Below are positions 1 to 5,158 of a DNA stretch of 5,158 nucleotides, piece by piece; position 1 is the stretch's first letter; every line of letters starts with the position of its first letter. The position numbers and the translations under genes were made by a program. Source of the stretch: Bacteroidia bacterium (GTDB lineage: Bacteria; Bacteroidota; Bacteroidia; AKYH767-A; OLB10); the NCBI GenBank assembly GCA_025450095.1, contig JANWID010000119.1, positions 1 to 5,158 on the forward strand. Direction: 5' to 3'. Under the pieces are notes generated by a model. It worked only from the letters and a program-made list of their open reading frames with translations, ran no database searches and was not told the origin of the DNA.

Positions 1-824
1 ACTGGTATCAGAAAATAAACAGTATTACCGGAACTACATTACCGGATATTACACTCTTCTTTGATAATGTACTTGATAACATAGCGCCAATTCCATCTTT
101 AATAATGGCCGAATGGGCATGGAACGCACCTCCGGTTCAATGGCGTTCCATTACCAGTGTAACAATTGCTGGTGCGGCTTCACCCACATTATCCAGCGTT
201 ACCAGGAATTCATGGATTTCATTTAACACAGAGAATTTCAACCTGGCTCCGCAGTCAATTCCTCTTCCTGTTGAACTGATTAGTTTTACCGGCGAATGCA
301 TCGATCATGGAATTATGGTTTCTTGGGTAACAGCTTCTGAAATTAACAATGATTATTTCCTTCTTGAAAGAAGCTTTAATGGAGTTGATTTTGAAACAGT
401 CGCCCGCGTTGAAGGCGCTGGCACAACAAGCTCCATTTCGGAGTACCGTGTTGAAGATGGAAAAGTTCAGATTAACAAACCCGTATATTACCGGTTAAGT
501 CAGTATGATTTTGACGGTGGTGAATTTCATTCCAAACTGATTACAGTTGACTGTTCCGGCCGCACTACTTTGAATAACATCCTGTTTTTTCCGAATCCTG
601 TCAGCAATAGTCTGAATATTTTTATCAACCAGGCGGGTAAATGCAAAGCGAAATTCACCATGTTAAATACTATCGGGCAAATCATTTTATCGAAAGATTT
701 TGAACTCACTTCAGGCATTCAGCAATTGCAACTCGATCTTTCAGGCATTGCCGCCGGTATGTACCAGGTTATTTTTGAAAACGACACCGACCGTGTTGTG
801 GAAAAAATCGTGAAGCACGAATGA
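1..824 (+). CDS. T9SS-sorted surface/secreted protein, C-terminal fragment (5' partial)
   Basis: The reading frame is already open at base 3 and runs to a TGA at 822-824, giving 273 visible residues. The ATG at 105 is internal: the protein continues upstream in frame (starting WYQKINSITG) with no stop, so the true start lies before the window. Visible residues 1-87 look like the beta-rich region that often precedes the tail of large Bacteroidota surface proteins (DITLFFDN, then AEWAWNAPPVQW and a serine/threonine-rich stretch). Residues 88-184 open with LPVELISFTGEC and contain VSWVTASEINNDYFLLERS and YYRLSQYDFDGG, the usual immunoglobulin-like domain before a CTD. Residues 191-273 are a type A T9SS sorting domain, with FFPNPVSNSLNI near its start and AAGMYQVIF near its end. 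The product should be exported by Sec and T9SS. Its N-terminal functional domain is missing, so no specific activity can be assigned. It converges with the VOC gene on the other strand. Confidence 0.93.
   Translation, partial: WYQKINSITGTTLPDITLFFDNVLDNIAPIPSLIMAEWAWNAPPVQWRSITSVTIAGAASPTLSSVTRNSWISFNTENFNLAPQSIPLPVELISFTGECIDHGIMVSWVTASEINNDYFLLERSFNGVDFETVARVEGAGTTSSISEYRVEDGKVQINKPVYYRLSQYDFDGGEFHSKLITVDCSGRTTLNNILFFPNPVSNSLNIFINQAGKCKAKFTMLNTIGQIILSKDFELTSGIQQLQLDLSGIAAGMYQVIFENDTDRVVEKIVKHE
264..554 (+). other. Beta-sandwich domain before the CTD (LPVEL type)
   Basis: This part of the first protein (visible residues 88-184) matches the pattern often seen just before type A CTDs: LPVEL opening, a W-x-T-A-S-E-x-N-N-D-Y strand, an ERS-x-(N/D)G-x-x-F hairpin, and a closing YYRL-x-Q-x-DFDG. 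In other Bacteroidota proteins this region is thought to be an immunoglobulin- or fibronectin-like spacer. The assignment rests on recognising the pattern by eye, not on a profile search. Confidence 0.75.
573..824 (+). other. T9SS type A C-terminal sorting domain of the first protein
   Basis: The last 83 residues contain the three hallmarks of this domain: an FPNP turn after a short hydrophobic strand (NILFFPNPVSNSLNI), a central hydrophobic strand with N-x-x-G-Q (FTMLNTIGQII), and a G-x-Y final block (GIAAGMYQVIF) followed by a charged K-I-V-K-H-E end. In studied Bacteroidota, domains of this class direct outer-membrane passage and are then cleaved off. Confidence 0.92.
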
Positions 825-907
825 CACTTGATTAATCAGGTAGAAGGTATTAATTAGAAAAATAACCGGCAAAAGATAGCGCCATCTGATACGCATACAA
901 TTTGTTA

Positions 908-1255
908 TTACCAACGGGGTTTAATAAAATAAAGGCTTGTTCCGTCCGGGTCATTAAAATGTAAAAACTCTCCACCCTCCTCTTTTCTTTCTGTAATATT
1001 AATTGATAATTTTTCAAGCATAGTTTTCGTCTCTTCAAAATTTCCGGTTGTAAAACCCAGTGAGATATTTCCTGAATTTCCTAGTAAGTTTTTTTCAGTT
1101 GAAGGATGCAGACCAATTAAAATTCGGGGTGCGGTTAATTGTGCATAATGATTTCCCCAACGGTTTTTTAAAGTAAACCCAATAGATTCATAGAATGAAA
1201 TGGATTTATCAATATCACCTACATTGATTGTAACATTGGAATCTAAAATTGACAT
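908..1255 (-). CDS. VOC-superfamily (glyoxalase/bleomycin-resistance fold) small protein
   Basis: The protein has 115 residues, normal for a single VOC domain of two beta-alpha-beta-beta-beta modules. Module 1 opens with VTINVGDIDKSISFYESIGF (residues 8-27). Module 2 opens with GNISLGFTTGNFEETKTMLEKL (62-83) and ends with HFNDPDGTSLYFIKPRW (99-115), the standard closing strand. There is no signal peptide, so it should be cytoplasmic. Compared by eye with glyoxalase I, the four metal-ligand positions read Asn7, about Gly48, Asn63 and Tyr109 instead of His, Glu, His and Glu. A metal-dependent glyoxalase is therefore unlikely; a binding protein or an enzyme of another VOC branch fits better. The ATG at 1253-1255 is preceded by an AT-rich leader (TATTATAAATT) without a Shine-Dalgarno sequence. 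It lies 18 bp after the stop of the upstream same-strand gene, so it may be co-transcribed, although the functions look unrelated. Its substrate is unknown. Confidence 0.88.
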   Translation of the reverse strand: MSILDSNVTINVGDIDKSISFYESIGFTLKNRWGNHYAQLTAPRILIGLHPSTEKNLLGNSGNISLGFTTGNFEETKTMLEKLSINITERKEEGGEFLHFNDPDGTSLYFIKPRW

Positions 1256-1273
1256 AATTTATAATACTTACAA

Positions 1274-1507
1274 CTATTCTTTAACAAATTTTGCACACCT
1301 GACTCCGGATTCAGTAATTAAACTAACAAAGTAAATTCCTTGTTTCAGAATTCTTATATCAATTGTTGTATCCATGTTATTTGTAACAGGAATAACATGA
1401 AGAACACGACTTCCTAAATTATTGAATAATGATATTTCCTTTACCTGTTCATTTACTCCTTTGAAAAAGATGGTATTATTTGCCGGATTAGGAAATACCT
1501 CCAGGTA
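1274..1507 (-). other. T9SS type A C-terminal sorting domain of the propeller protein
   Basis: Residues 434-510 contain YLEVFPNPANNTIFF, a central hydrophobic strand with FNNLGSRVL, and the final block ILKQGIYFVSLITESGV ending in KFVKE. These are the standard blocks of the domain that targets proteins to T9SS. Confidence 0.92.
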
Positions 1508-2806
1508 ATTCCTGCTTGATAAATCATCTTGTAAAGAAGTATTCAGGCAAAGTGTCTGTTCCTCTGCTCCTGCGATTCGAACAATAGTCAGAGGCCCAGT
1601 AATCAGAACAGGGGAAGAAACCAATGGTGTAACTACATTAACGCCTGGTGCAACAACCTGGACAACGGGATTAAATACATTTTGATAACAACCGCTGTTT
1701 CCCATGGAATCGGTTTTGATGATATACATATCAGGAAAATTACTAATTGTAAAAACAGCTGACAATGATGCGATCAAAAAACCATTATCACCTGACTGTA
1801 AAAGAGTCGGGAAATTAAAACCAAAATCAGATCCTGCGGTATAATTTTTTGCCCAAAGCGGATTCCCAAATGAATCAGTCCTTATTAGAAATACAGTTGT
1901 ATTGGTTGTCCCTATTACACCATAGCCTCCGTCAGATGTCTGTATTACATTTGTTCTGTCTTCAGTAGTGCCGGTATCATATGTTTTTGACCACATCACC
2001 TGGCCCAGACTGTCGGTTTTAATAAGAAGTACATTAAAATTGGAACCCATCGTTGAACCTGCAATCATAAAGCCTCCATCGGAGGTAAGACAAATCGAAC
2101 GACCATAGTCATAACTTAAATCATAAGAATTAAACCATTCCAGATTTCCTATATTGCTGAGTTTGATTAAATATACATTAATGTCTGGACTGGTAACAGA
2201 ATTGCCTGTAATAATATATCCTCCGTCAATTGTCTGGAGAACCTTGTTTGCTAGTCCGCTATTTGGTACATCCAATTTCTTTGTCCATTGCAATGTTCCG
2301 GATGGATCAATTTTTACAATCAGTAAACTGTTATTGGTAGAACTAACATCTGTTCTCCCCACCAATATGAAACCGTTATCTGAAGTTTCTATTGCTGACC
2401 AAAGGTTATCTTCTGTTGTGGTTCCGTAAAAATTAGACCACAACACTACTCCGTTGCTATCCGTTTTTGTTAACTGATAATCTACCAGGTTAGCACTGAT
2501 ATTTCCAGCAATAAAATACCCACCATCATTGGTAAAACCACTTGCTTCTCCTGTTATACCATTTGATTCGGTATACATCCTTGTCCAGACAGTATCTCCG
2601 ATACTGTTGAGCTTTGTCATAAAAATGCGGGATCCTGCCTGGGTTTCATCTGAAATACCTCCAATAAAATATCCCCCATCATTATACATCTTAACCGACC
2701 TGGGGAAGTCCCATTGATCATTTCCAATAATCTTCTGAAACATGACCTGGGCATGGCTTTCACACATTCCAAATAAAAAAGTATATAGTAAAAAAATATA
2801 TTTCAT
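1274..2806 (-). CDS. Secreted seven-repeat beta-propeller protein with T9SS sorting domain
   Basis: This is a complete 510-residue protein ending in TAG. Residues 1-19 are a Sec signal peptide: a single Lys at position 2, the hydrophobic core YIFLLYTFLFGM, and a probable cleavage after Ser-His-Ala (17-19). Residues 21-373 hold seven repeats of 48-51 residues, each with a D-(G/N)-G-(Y/F) turn (starting at 43, 94, 143, 194, 243, 292 and 340), an L-I-K-x-D-S-x-G strand, and a W-x-K-x-Y strand. This is typical of Bacteroidota proteins expected to fold as beta-propellers. Residues 374-432 form a Val/Pro/Thr-rich linker with Cys373 and Cys420 near its ends. Residues 434-510 are a type A T9SS sorting domain (VFPNPANNTIFF ... 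KQGIYFVSL). The ATG at 2804-2806 is supported by the signal peptide directly after it and by a -7 promoter element about 60 bp upstream. No catalytic motif is visible, so a binding, adhesion or scaffold role is a guess. Confidence 0.93.
   Translation of the reverse strand: MKYIFLLYTFLFGMCESHAQVMFQKIIGNDQWDFPRSVKMYNDGGYFIGGISDETQAGSRIFMTKLNSIGDTVWTRMYTESNGITGEASGFTNDGGYFIAGNISANLVDYQLTKTDSNGVVLWSNFYGTTTEDNLWSAIETSDNGFILVGRTDVSSTNNSLLIVKIDPSGTLQWTKKLDVPNSGLANKVLQTIDGGYIITGNSVTSPDINVYLIKLSNIGNLEWFNSYDLSYDYGRSICLTSDGGFMIAGSTMGSNFNVLLIKTDSLGQVMWSKTYDTGTTEDRTNVIQTSDGGYGVIGTTNTTVFLIRTDSFGNPLWAKNYTAGSDFGFNFPTLLQSGDNGFLIASLSAVFTISNFPDMYIIKTDSMGNSGCYQNVFNPVVQVVAPGVNVVTPLVSSPVLITGPLTIVRIAGAEEQTLCLNTSLQDDLSSRNYLEVFPNPANNTIFFKGVNEQVKEISLFNNLGSRVLHVIPVTNNMDTTIDIRILKQGIYFVSLITESGVRCAKFVKE
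1688..2746 (-). repeat. Seven protein-level propeller repeats (DGGY...W-x-K-x-Y)
   Basis: Residues 21-373 of the 510-residue protein contain seven D-(G/N)-G turns spaced 51, 49, 51, 49, 49 and 48 residues apart. Six are followed by a tryptophan strand: Trp74, 123, 174, 224, 272 and 318. The seventh lacks this Trp (it reads DSMGNSGCYQ), while the first residues of the mature protein (VMFQKIIGND) look like the missing strand. That arrangement suggests a closed ring of seven blades. The repeats are diverged at the DNA level, so they are old rather than recently amplified. Confidence 0.8.
2750..2806 (-). other. Sec signal peptide of the propeller protein
   Basis: Residues 1-19 comprise a short basic start (Met-Lys), a hydrophobic core of about 12 residues, and a small-residue cleavage site Ser-His-Ala before Gln20. 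The ending Ala-Gln is very common in Bacteroidota signal peptides. It is not a lipoprotein signal: Cys15 is preceded by Phe-Gly-Met, which does not fit a lipobox. Confidence 0.85.
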
Positions 2807-2863
2807 ATATAGCAGTTGTGTTATATTATTTTATACTGATAAAAACGATTTACTCCATCCAAC

Positions 2864-2871
2864 CAAATATA
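2864..2871 (-). promoter_or_regulatory. Bacteroidota-type -7 promoter element (TATATTTG)
   Basis: Read on the - strand this octamer matches the Bacteroidota sigma-factor consensus TAnnTTTG exactly. It lies 57 bp before the ATG of the propeller gene, in the AT-rich intergenic stretch, and downstream of the terminator of the previous gene. A clear TTTG or TTG at the usual -33 distance is not visible (an ATTG sits about 11 bp upstream, too close), so the promoter is incomplete by this test. Transcription would start near 2857-2860, giving a leader of about 50 nt. Confidence 0.5.
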
Positions 2872-2908
2872 AATAAAATTTTCAATTCCTAGAATGTATT
2901 AAACAACA

Positions 2909-2932
2909 AAGCCCGCTGTACCCAGCAGGCTT
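2909..2932 (-). terminator. Rho-independent terminator of the large modular gene
   Basis: In the - strand RNA a 10-bp stem (AAGCCUGCUG paired with CAGCGGGCUU, with one U-G wobble) closes a 4-nt loop GGUA and runs into the U-rich tract UGUUGUUUAAU. The hairpin begins 81 nt after the TGA of the gene at 3014-5158. On the + strand the wobble becomes a C-A mismatch and the following sequence (ATTTGGTG) has few Ts, so the signal is directional and fits the - strand gene. Confidence 0.8.
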
Positions 2933-3013
2933 ATTTGGTGAAGTATTTTCACCTATTGACTAAAACTACACGCTCAATTTTAAATAGAACTCAAAAGCTA
3001 TCCTGTAAAATCA

Positions 3014-3247
3014 TCAGTTCCTCAACACTTCAATTCTTCGAACTGCAACACCATTTTGAGAGATCAACTTTACAAAATATACGCCCTGTTCAAGATCCCG
3101 GGTATCGATAGTGAATATAGATAATTCCGTATCTGATTTCTCAAGTAGTGCTCCGGCAATATTGTATATTTCATAACCTTTCATCTTTGTGTCACCCGAG
3201 TTCACATATAATACATCACGAACCGGGTTGGGATGAAATGATGCATT
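3014..3247 (-). other. T9SS type A C-terminal sorting domain of the modular protein
   Basis: Residues 638-714 contain NASFHPNPVRDVLYV, the middle strand YEIYNIAGALL, and the last block DLEQGVYFVKLISQNGVAVRRIEVLRN. All three conserved blocks of the domain are present and in order. Confidence 0.93.
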
Positions 3248-5158
3248 AAATGATGCAGCTTCTCCGATTCCAACACTGGCTGCAGTATCAATCACTATGG
3301 AATCAAGCTCTGTTCCGATGGTCAGCAGGTATTCGCTGGCTGTTAAAGCTGTGATATTACTAAGTGTAACAGGCATTGTTACTTTAGCTCCAACATTATC
3401 CACGATTACAATTCCAAGCCTGCTTAAGAGTCCGAATCCATTTATATTCGAATGGTCAGTACGAACCAAAGCCATATTCACCTGGCCTTGTGAAAGATTG
3501 TTCCTGCTGAAACCGATCAAATCAACCTGGGTAGTTCCCATCCAGCAACCAGTGTAATCAACCGAAAGGTATGTACTGCTGATCAGCGTCGAATCAAAAT
3601 TTATAGTGAAAGCTATACCATATATACTATCGACTGCCTGCGTGCTTGTTCCTAAATATATTTCTACTTCAACTGTGTCGCTAAGCGCAGCTGTATCGGG
3701 ATTTGTTACAGTATATAATACCGGTGAAGGAAGTTGTGATGGTGATGGTGACATTAATCTCGGCGGATGCGTCAAACCATAATTCAATGAAACAGCAGTG
3801 GTGTCATTTGCATCAACGGTTCCGCTGGCATCTGTATCGGCATGTTTCACATTGGTTCCATTTGCGAACTGTGAACTCCAGTCGATAGCAGGTTGTGGAA
3901 CCCAATTCATAGGAACCGGATATGTACGTATTGGACCTGTATAACCGAATGCCAACCCTATATACAGGATATCTGTATTATCGGCAGTGAGATCATAATT
4001 GGCGTCGCCTGGCCATACATCAGTTACAAGCGGAATACATGGCCCCCAATTCCAACCGGAATTTCCACCCAGGTCTACTCCATTGGCACCGGCAAAAAAC
4101 TGCGCACCACCGGTAGCCGTTATGTTCAGAATTAAAACATTATCCAGGCAAACCTGCCCGCTTGCTTTGGTAATAGTTCCAGTGCCATTATAACCTTCTA
4201 TCTGAATCGGGAATCCGCTGTTCCCATTAGCAGTCATATAATCGTTGACCGTTACATTGGATATACGAACCAGTTTACCGGGATTATCCAGCTCGAGGGA
4301 ATCACAGGTGAAATTAAAAGGAAGCGTAACATAACTTTTGAAGTTTGCATAACCTGCATTAATTACGCCGTTGATATTTGTAAAATTTCCCATTGCCCAT
4401 AGACGGTCGCAACTAAAATCAGTATCAACATTTGCATCTCCCTGAAATAACACTGTATAGAAATGGGCGCCTTGAAGATCGAGAGAAAGGAAAGAATTGG
4501 TCATTACCAGGCTTGCACTATCTCCAAGGACAGTCGGACCCACTCCTGACCAGAATCCCAATACCTGAACTGTAGAAGTTCCAAAATCGAGTACTGCACT
4601 TCCGCCAATGTTTACACCACCTAAATCCAGGAAATGTCCGTTACTGATGAAAGTTCCGTTTCCTGAATGGAAATTGCCGGTTGTAAGATTGTCCTGTAAG
4701 CTCCAGTCACCTGACCCGGTAAAATGCAGATCGGTAATTGAATTTCCACCGGTTGTAATTGTGTTTCCGGTGTTTGATGATGTCATTCTGATAGCGACTG
4801 ACCATAGATCGAGCTCAGCAGGCATGATTAGCGAACCACTAATGATTAAAGGGGTATTTCCACTGGAACTGAAAAGCACCGTAGCATTTGGAATGGAAGT
4901 AAAGGTAAGATTGTTCATATATACTCCCAACGTTGGATGTACAAATACTGTATCTCCCGGTTGTGAAAATGAATTAGCATCAAAAATCACGTTGTCCTGC
5001 AAAGCTGGTTGGCACTCACCCCCGGCACCACCTGTTGAAAGCGACCAATGTGCATTGTCATTCCAGGTACCGGTTCCTCCTACCCAATAGAGATCGCGGG
5101 CAGCAGCAGTGTTAAAAGTCCATCCGCTGTTATTACCCAGGTCCCAGCTATTATTTGC
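3014..5158 (-). CDS. Large modular T9SS-sorted protein with dockerin-like and cohesin-like domains (5' partial)
   Basis: The frame is open from the right edge of the window (first residues ANNSWDLGNNSGW) to the TGA at 3014-3016, giving 714 visible residues. The TTG at 5000-5002 is internal and not a start. Residues 1-20 are the end of one module. Residues 24-64 (YWVGGTGTWND, then DNVIFDANSF) open another, which is rich in beta strands and ends with DLGGNSGWNWG at 362-372. Residues 385-396 and 441-452 are two dockerin-like calcium loops (D-x-N-x-D-x3-D-x2-D and D-x-D-x-S-x3-D-x2-D). Residues 481-624 resemble a cohesin fold (YGIAFTINFDSTLI, then MALVRTDHSN). Residues 638-714 are a T9SS type A CTD. 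The protein should be exported through T9SS to the surface or medium. No enzyme motif is visible in this part; adhesion or scaffolding is plausible but unproven. A terminator follows 81 nt after the stop. Confidence 0.93.
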   Translation of the reverse strand, partial: ANNSWDLGNNSGWTFNTAAARDLYWVGGTGTWNDNAHWSLSTGGAGGECQPALQDNVIFDANSFSQPGDTVFVHPTLGVYMNNLTFTSIPNATVLFSSSGNTPLIISGSLIMPAELDLWSVAIRMTSSNTGNTITTGGNSITDLHFTGSGDWSLQDNLTTGNFHSGNGTFISNGHFLDLGGVNIGGSAVLDFGTSTVQVLGFWSGVGPTVLGDSASLVMTNSFLSLDLQGAHFYTVLFQGDANVDTDFSCDRLWAMGNFTNINGVINAGYANFKSYVTLPFNFTCDSLELDNPGKLVRISNVTVNDYMTANGNSGFPIQIEGYNGTGTITKASGQVCLDNVLILNITATGGAQFFAGANGVDLGGNSGWNWGPCIPLVTDVWPGDANYDLTADNTDILYIGLAFGYTGPIRTYPVPMNWVPQPAIDWSSQFANGTNVKHADTDASGTVDANDTTAVSLNYGLTHPPRLMSPSPSQLPSPVLYTVTNPDTAALSDTVEVEIYLGTSTQAVDSIYGIAFTINFDSTLISSTYLSVDYTGCWMGTTQVDLIGFSRNNLSQGQVNMALVRTDHSNINGFGLLSRLGIVIVDNVGAKVTMPVTLSNITALTASEYLLTIGTELDSIVIDTAASVGIGEAASFNASFHPNPVRDVLYVNSGDTKMKGYEIYNIAGALLEKSDTELSIFTIDTRDLEQGVYFVKLISQNGVAVRRIEVLRN
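3287..3718 (-). other. Cohesin-like beta-sandwich domain
   Basis: Visible residues 481-624 follow the order of cohesin strands: DTVEVEIYLG, YGIAFTINFDSTLI, a variable loop with GCWMG, QVNMALVRTDHSN, GFGLLSRLGIVIVDN and a last strand DSIVI. The G-x-x-F-x-I-x-(F/Y)D-x-x-L core is the recognisable part. The call is a fold-level guess; another immunoglobulin-like spacer is possible. Confidence 0.5.
3803..3838 (-). other. Dockerin-like calcium loop 2
   Basis: Residues 441-452 read DTDASGTVDAND, with ligand-type residues at positions 1, 3, 5 (Ser), 9 and 12, followed by the helix TTAVSLNYG. It pairs with loop 1. The 44 residues between the loops (including GYTGP and NWVPQPAIDW) are longer than in classical clostridial dockerins but resemble a form I recall from Bacteroidota T9SS cargo. 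Confidence 0.75.
3971..4006 (-). other. Dockerin-like calcium loop 1
   Basis: Residues 385-396 (preceded by PG) read DANYDLTADNTD. Acidic or Asn residues occupy positions 1, 3, 5, 9 and 12, as in type I dockerin and EF-hand-like loops, and a short helix (ILYIGLAFG) follows. It should bind one calcium ion. Confidence 0.75.
4967..5089 (-). other. YWVGG...DNVIFDANSF module opening
   Basis: Visible residues 24-64 read YWVGGTGTWNDNAHWS, a glycine-rich turn with a cysteine (GGAGGEC), then DNVIFDANSF. This opening recurs in very large Bacteroidota surface proteins as the start of a beta-helical or beta-sandwich module, often repeated in tandem. Its function is not known to me. Here it directly follows the tail of a previous module. 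Confidence 0.65.

Noticed and set aside
105..107. ATG as the start of the first + strand gene.
   Set aside because: The frame is open to the left edge and the 34 upstream residues continue the same beta-rich domain. There is no signal peptide at this ATG, as a T9SS cargo protein would need.
829..838. Perfect palindrome TGATTAATCA just after the first gene, considered as an operator or terminator.
   Set aside because: It has no loop, is AT-rich, has no T-tract after it, and sits between convergent gene ends where an operator is not expected.
874..887. Weak hairpin on the - strand (AGATG-GCGC-TATCT followed by TTTT) as a terminator for the VOC gene.
   Set aside because: The stem has only 5 pairs including one wobble and a single G-C pair, so it is close to what chance gives. 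Position and T-run are right, but I would not annotate it without expression data.
850..1038. A 62-codon - strand frame overlapping the 3' end of the VOC gene.
   Set aside because: Most of it overlaps the VOC coding sequence in another frame, the product has no recognisable features, and the start has no support.
2762..2764. Cys15 of the propeller protein as a lipoprotein acylation site.
   Set aside because: The preceding residues Phe-Gly-Met do not match a lipobox, while Ser-His-Ala before Gln20 is a good ordinary signal-peptidase site. A T9SS CTD also fits non-lipoprotein export.
5000..5002. TTG as the start of the large - strand gene.
   Set aside because: The frame continues upstream without a stop to the window edge, and the upstream residues (YWVGGTGTWND ... 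GGAGGEC) are part of the same recognisable module.
4608..5090. A 160-codon open frame on the + strand opposite the modular gene.
   Set aside because: It lies wholly antisense to a well-supported coding frame with clear domains, and its translation has no recognisable domain or signal peptide. It is best explained as a shadow of the - strand codon pattern.

Overview
The window looks like chromosomal DNA from a member of the Bacteroidota. Three of its four genes encode large secreted proteins that end in a type A C-terminal sorting domain (CTD) of the type IX secretion system (T9SS), which is essentially confined to this phylum. The DNA is AT-rich. The two visible start codons have AT-rich leaders instead of a Shine-Dalgarno sequence, and one gene has a Bacteroidota-type -7 promoter element (TAnnTTTG). 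The genus cannot be told from this sequence.

Layout. (1) At 1-824 on the + strand is the 3' end of a cell-surface or secreted protein whose start lies before the window. It ends in a beta-sandwich domain opening with LPVEL and a T9SS CTD. (2) Facing it on the - strand is a 115-residue VOC (glyoxalase/bleomycin-resistance fold) protein at 908-1255. It is the only predicted cytoplasmic protein here, and the usual metal ligands of the fold appear to be missing. (3) Only 18 bp upstream of it, at 1274-2806 on the - strand, is a complete 510-residue secreted protein: signal peptide, seven DGG-type repeats that should form a seven-bladed beta-propeller, a linker and a T9SS CTD. (4) At 3014-5158 on the - strand is the C-terminal 714 residues of a still larger modular surface protein, whose start lies beyond the right edge. 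It carries a YWVGG-type module, a pair of dockerin-like calcium loops, a cohesin-like domain and a T9SS CTD.

The 207-bp gap at 2807-3013 holds a - strand intrinsic terminator for gene 4 and a probable - strand promoter for gene 3. Gene 3 therefore looks like the start of its own transcription unit, possibly reading through into the VOC gene. Genes 1 and 2 converge on an 83-bp gap.

The three secreted proteins should cross the inner membrane by Sec and the outer membrane by T9SS, with the CTD removed and the protein anchored to the surface or released. Their substrates or partners cannot be deduced. No T9SS machinery gene, RNA gene, mobile element or CRISPR array is visible. I see no convincing sign of an undescribed system. 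The most interesting points are the combined dockerin-like and cohesin-like modules in one exported protein, the circularly closed propeller repeat, and the ligand-less VOC protein.
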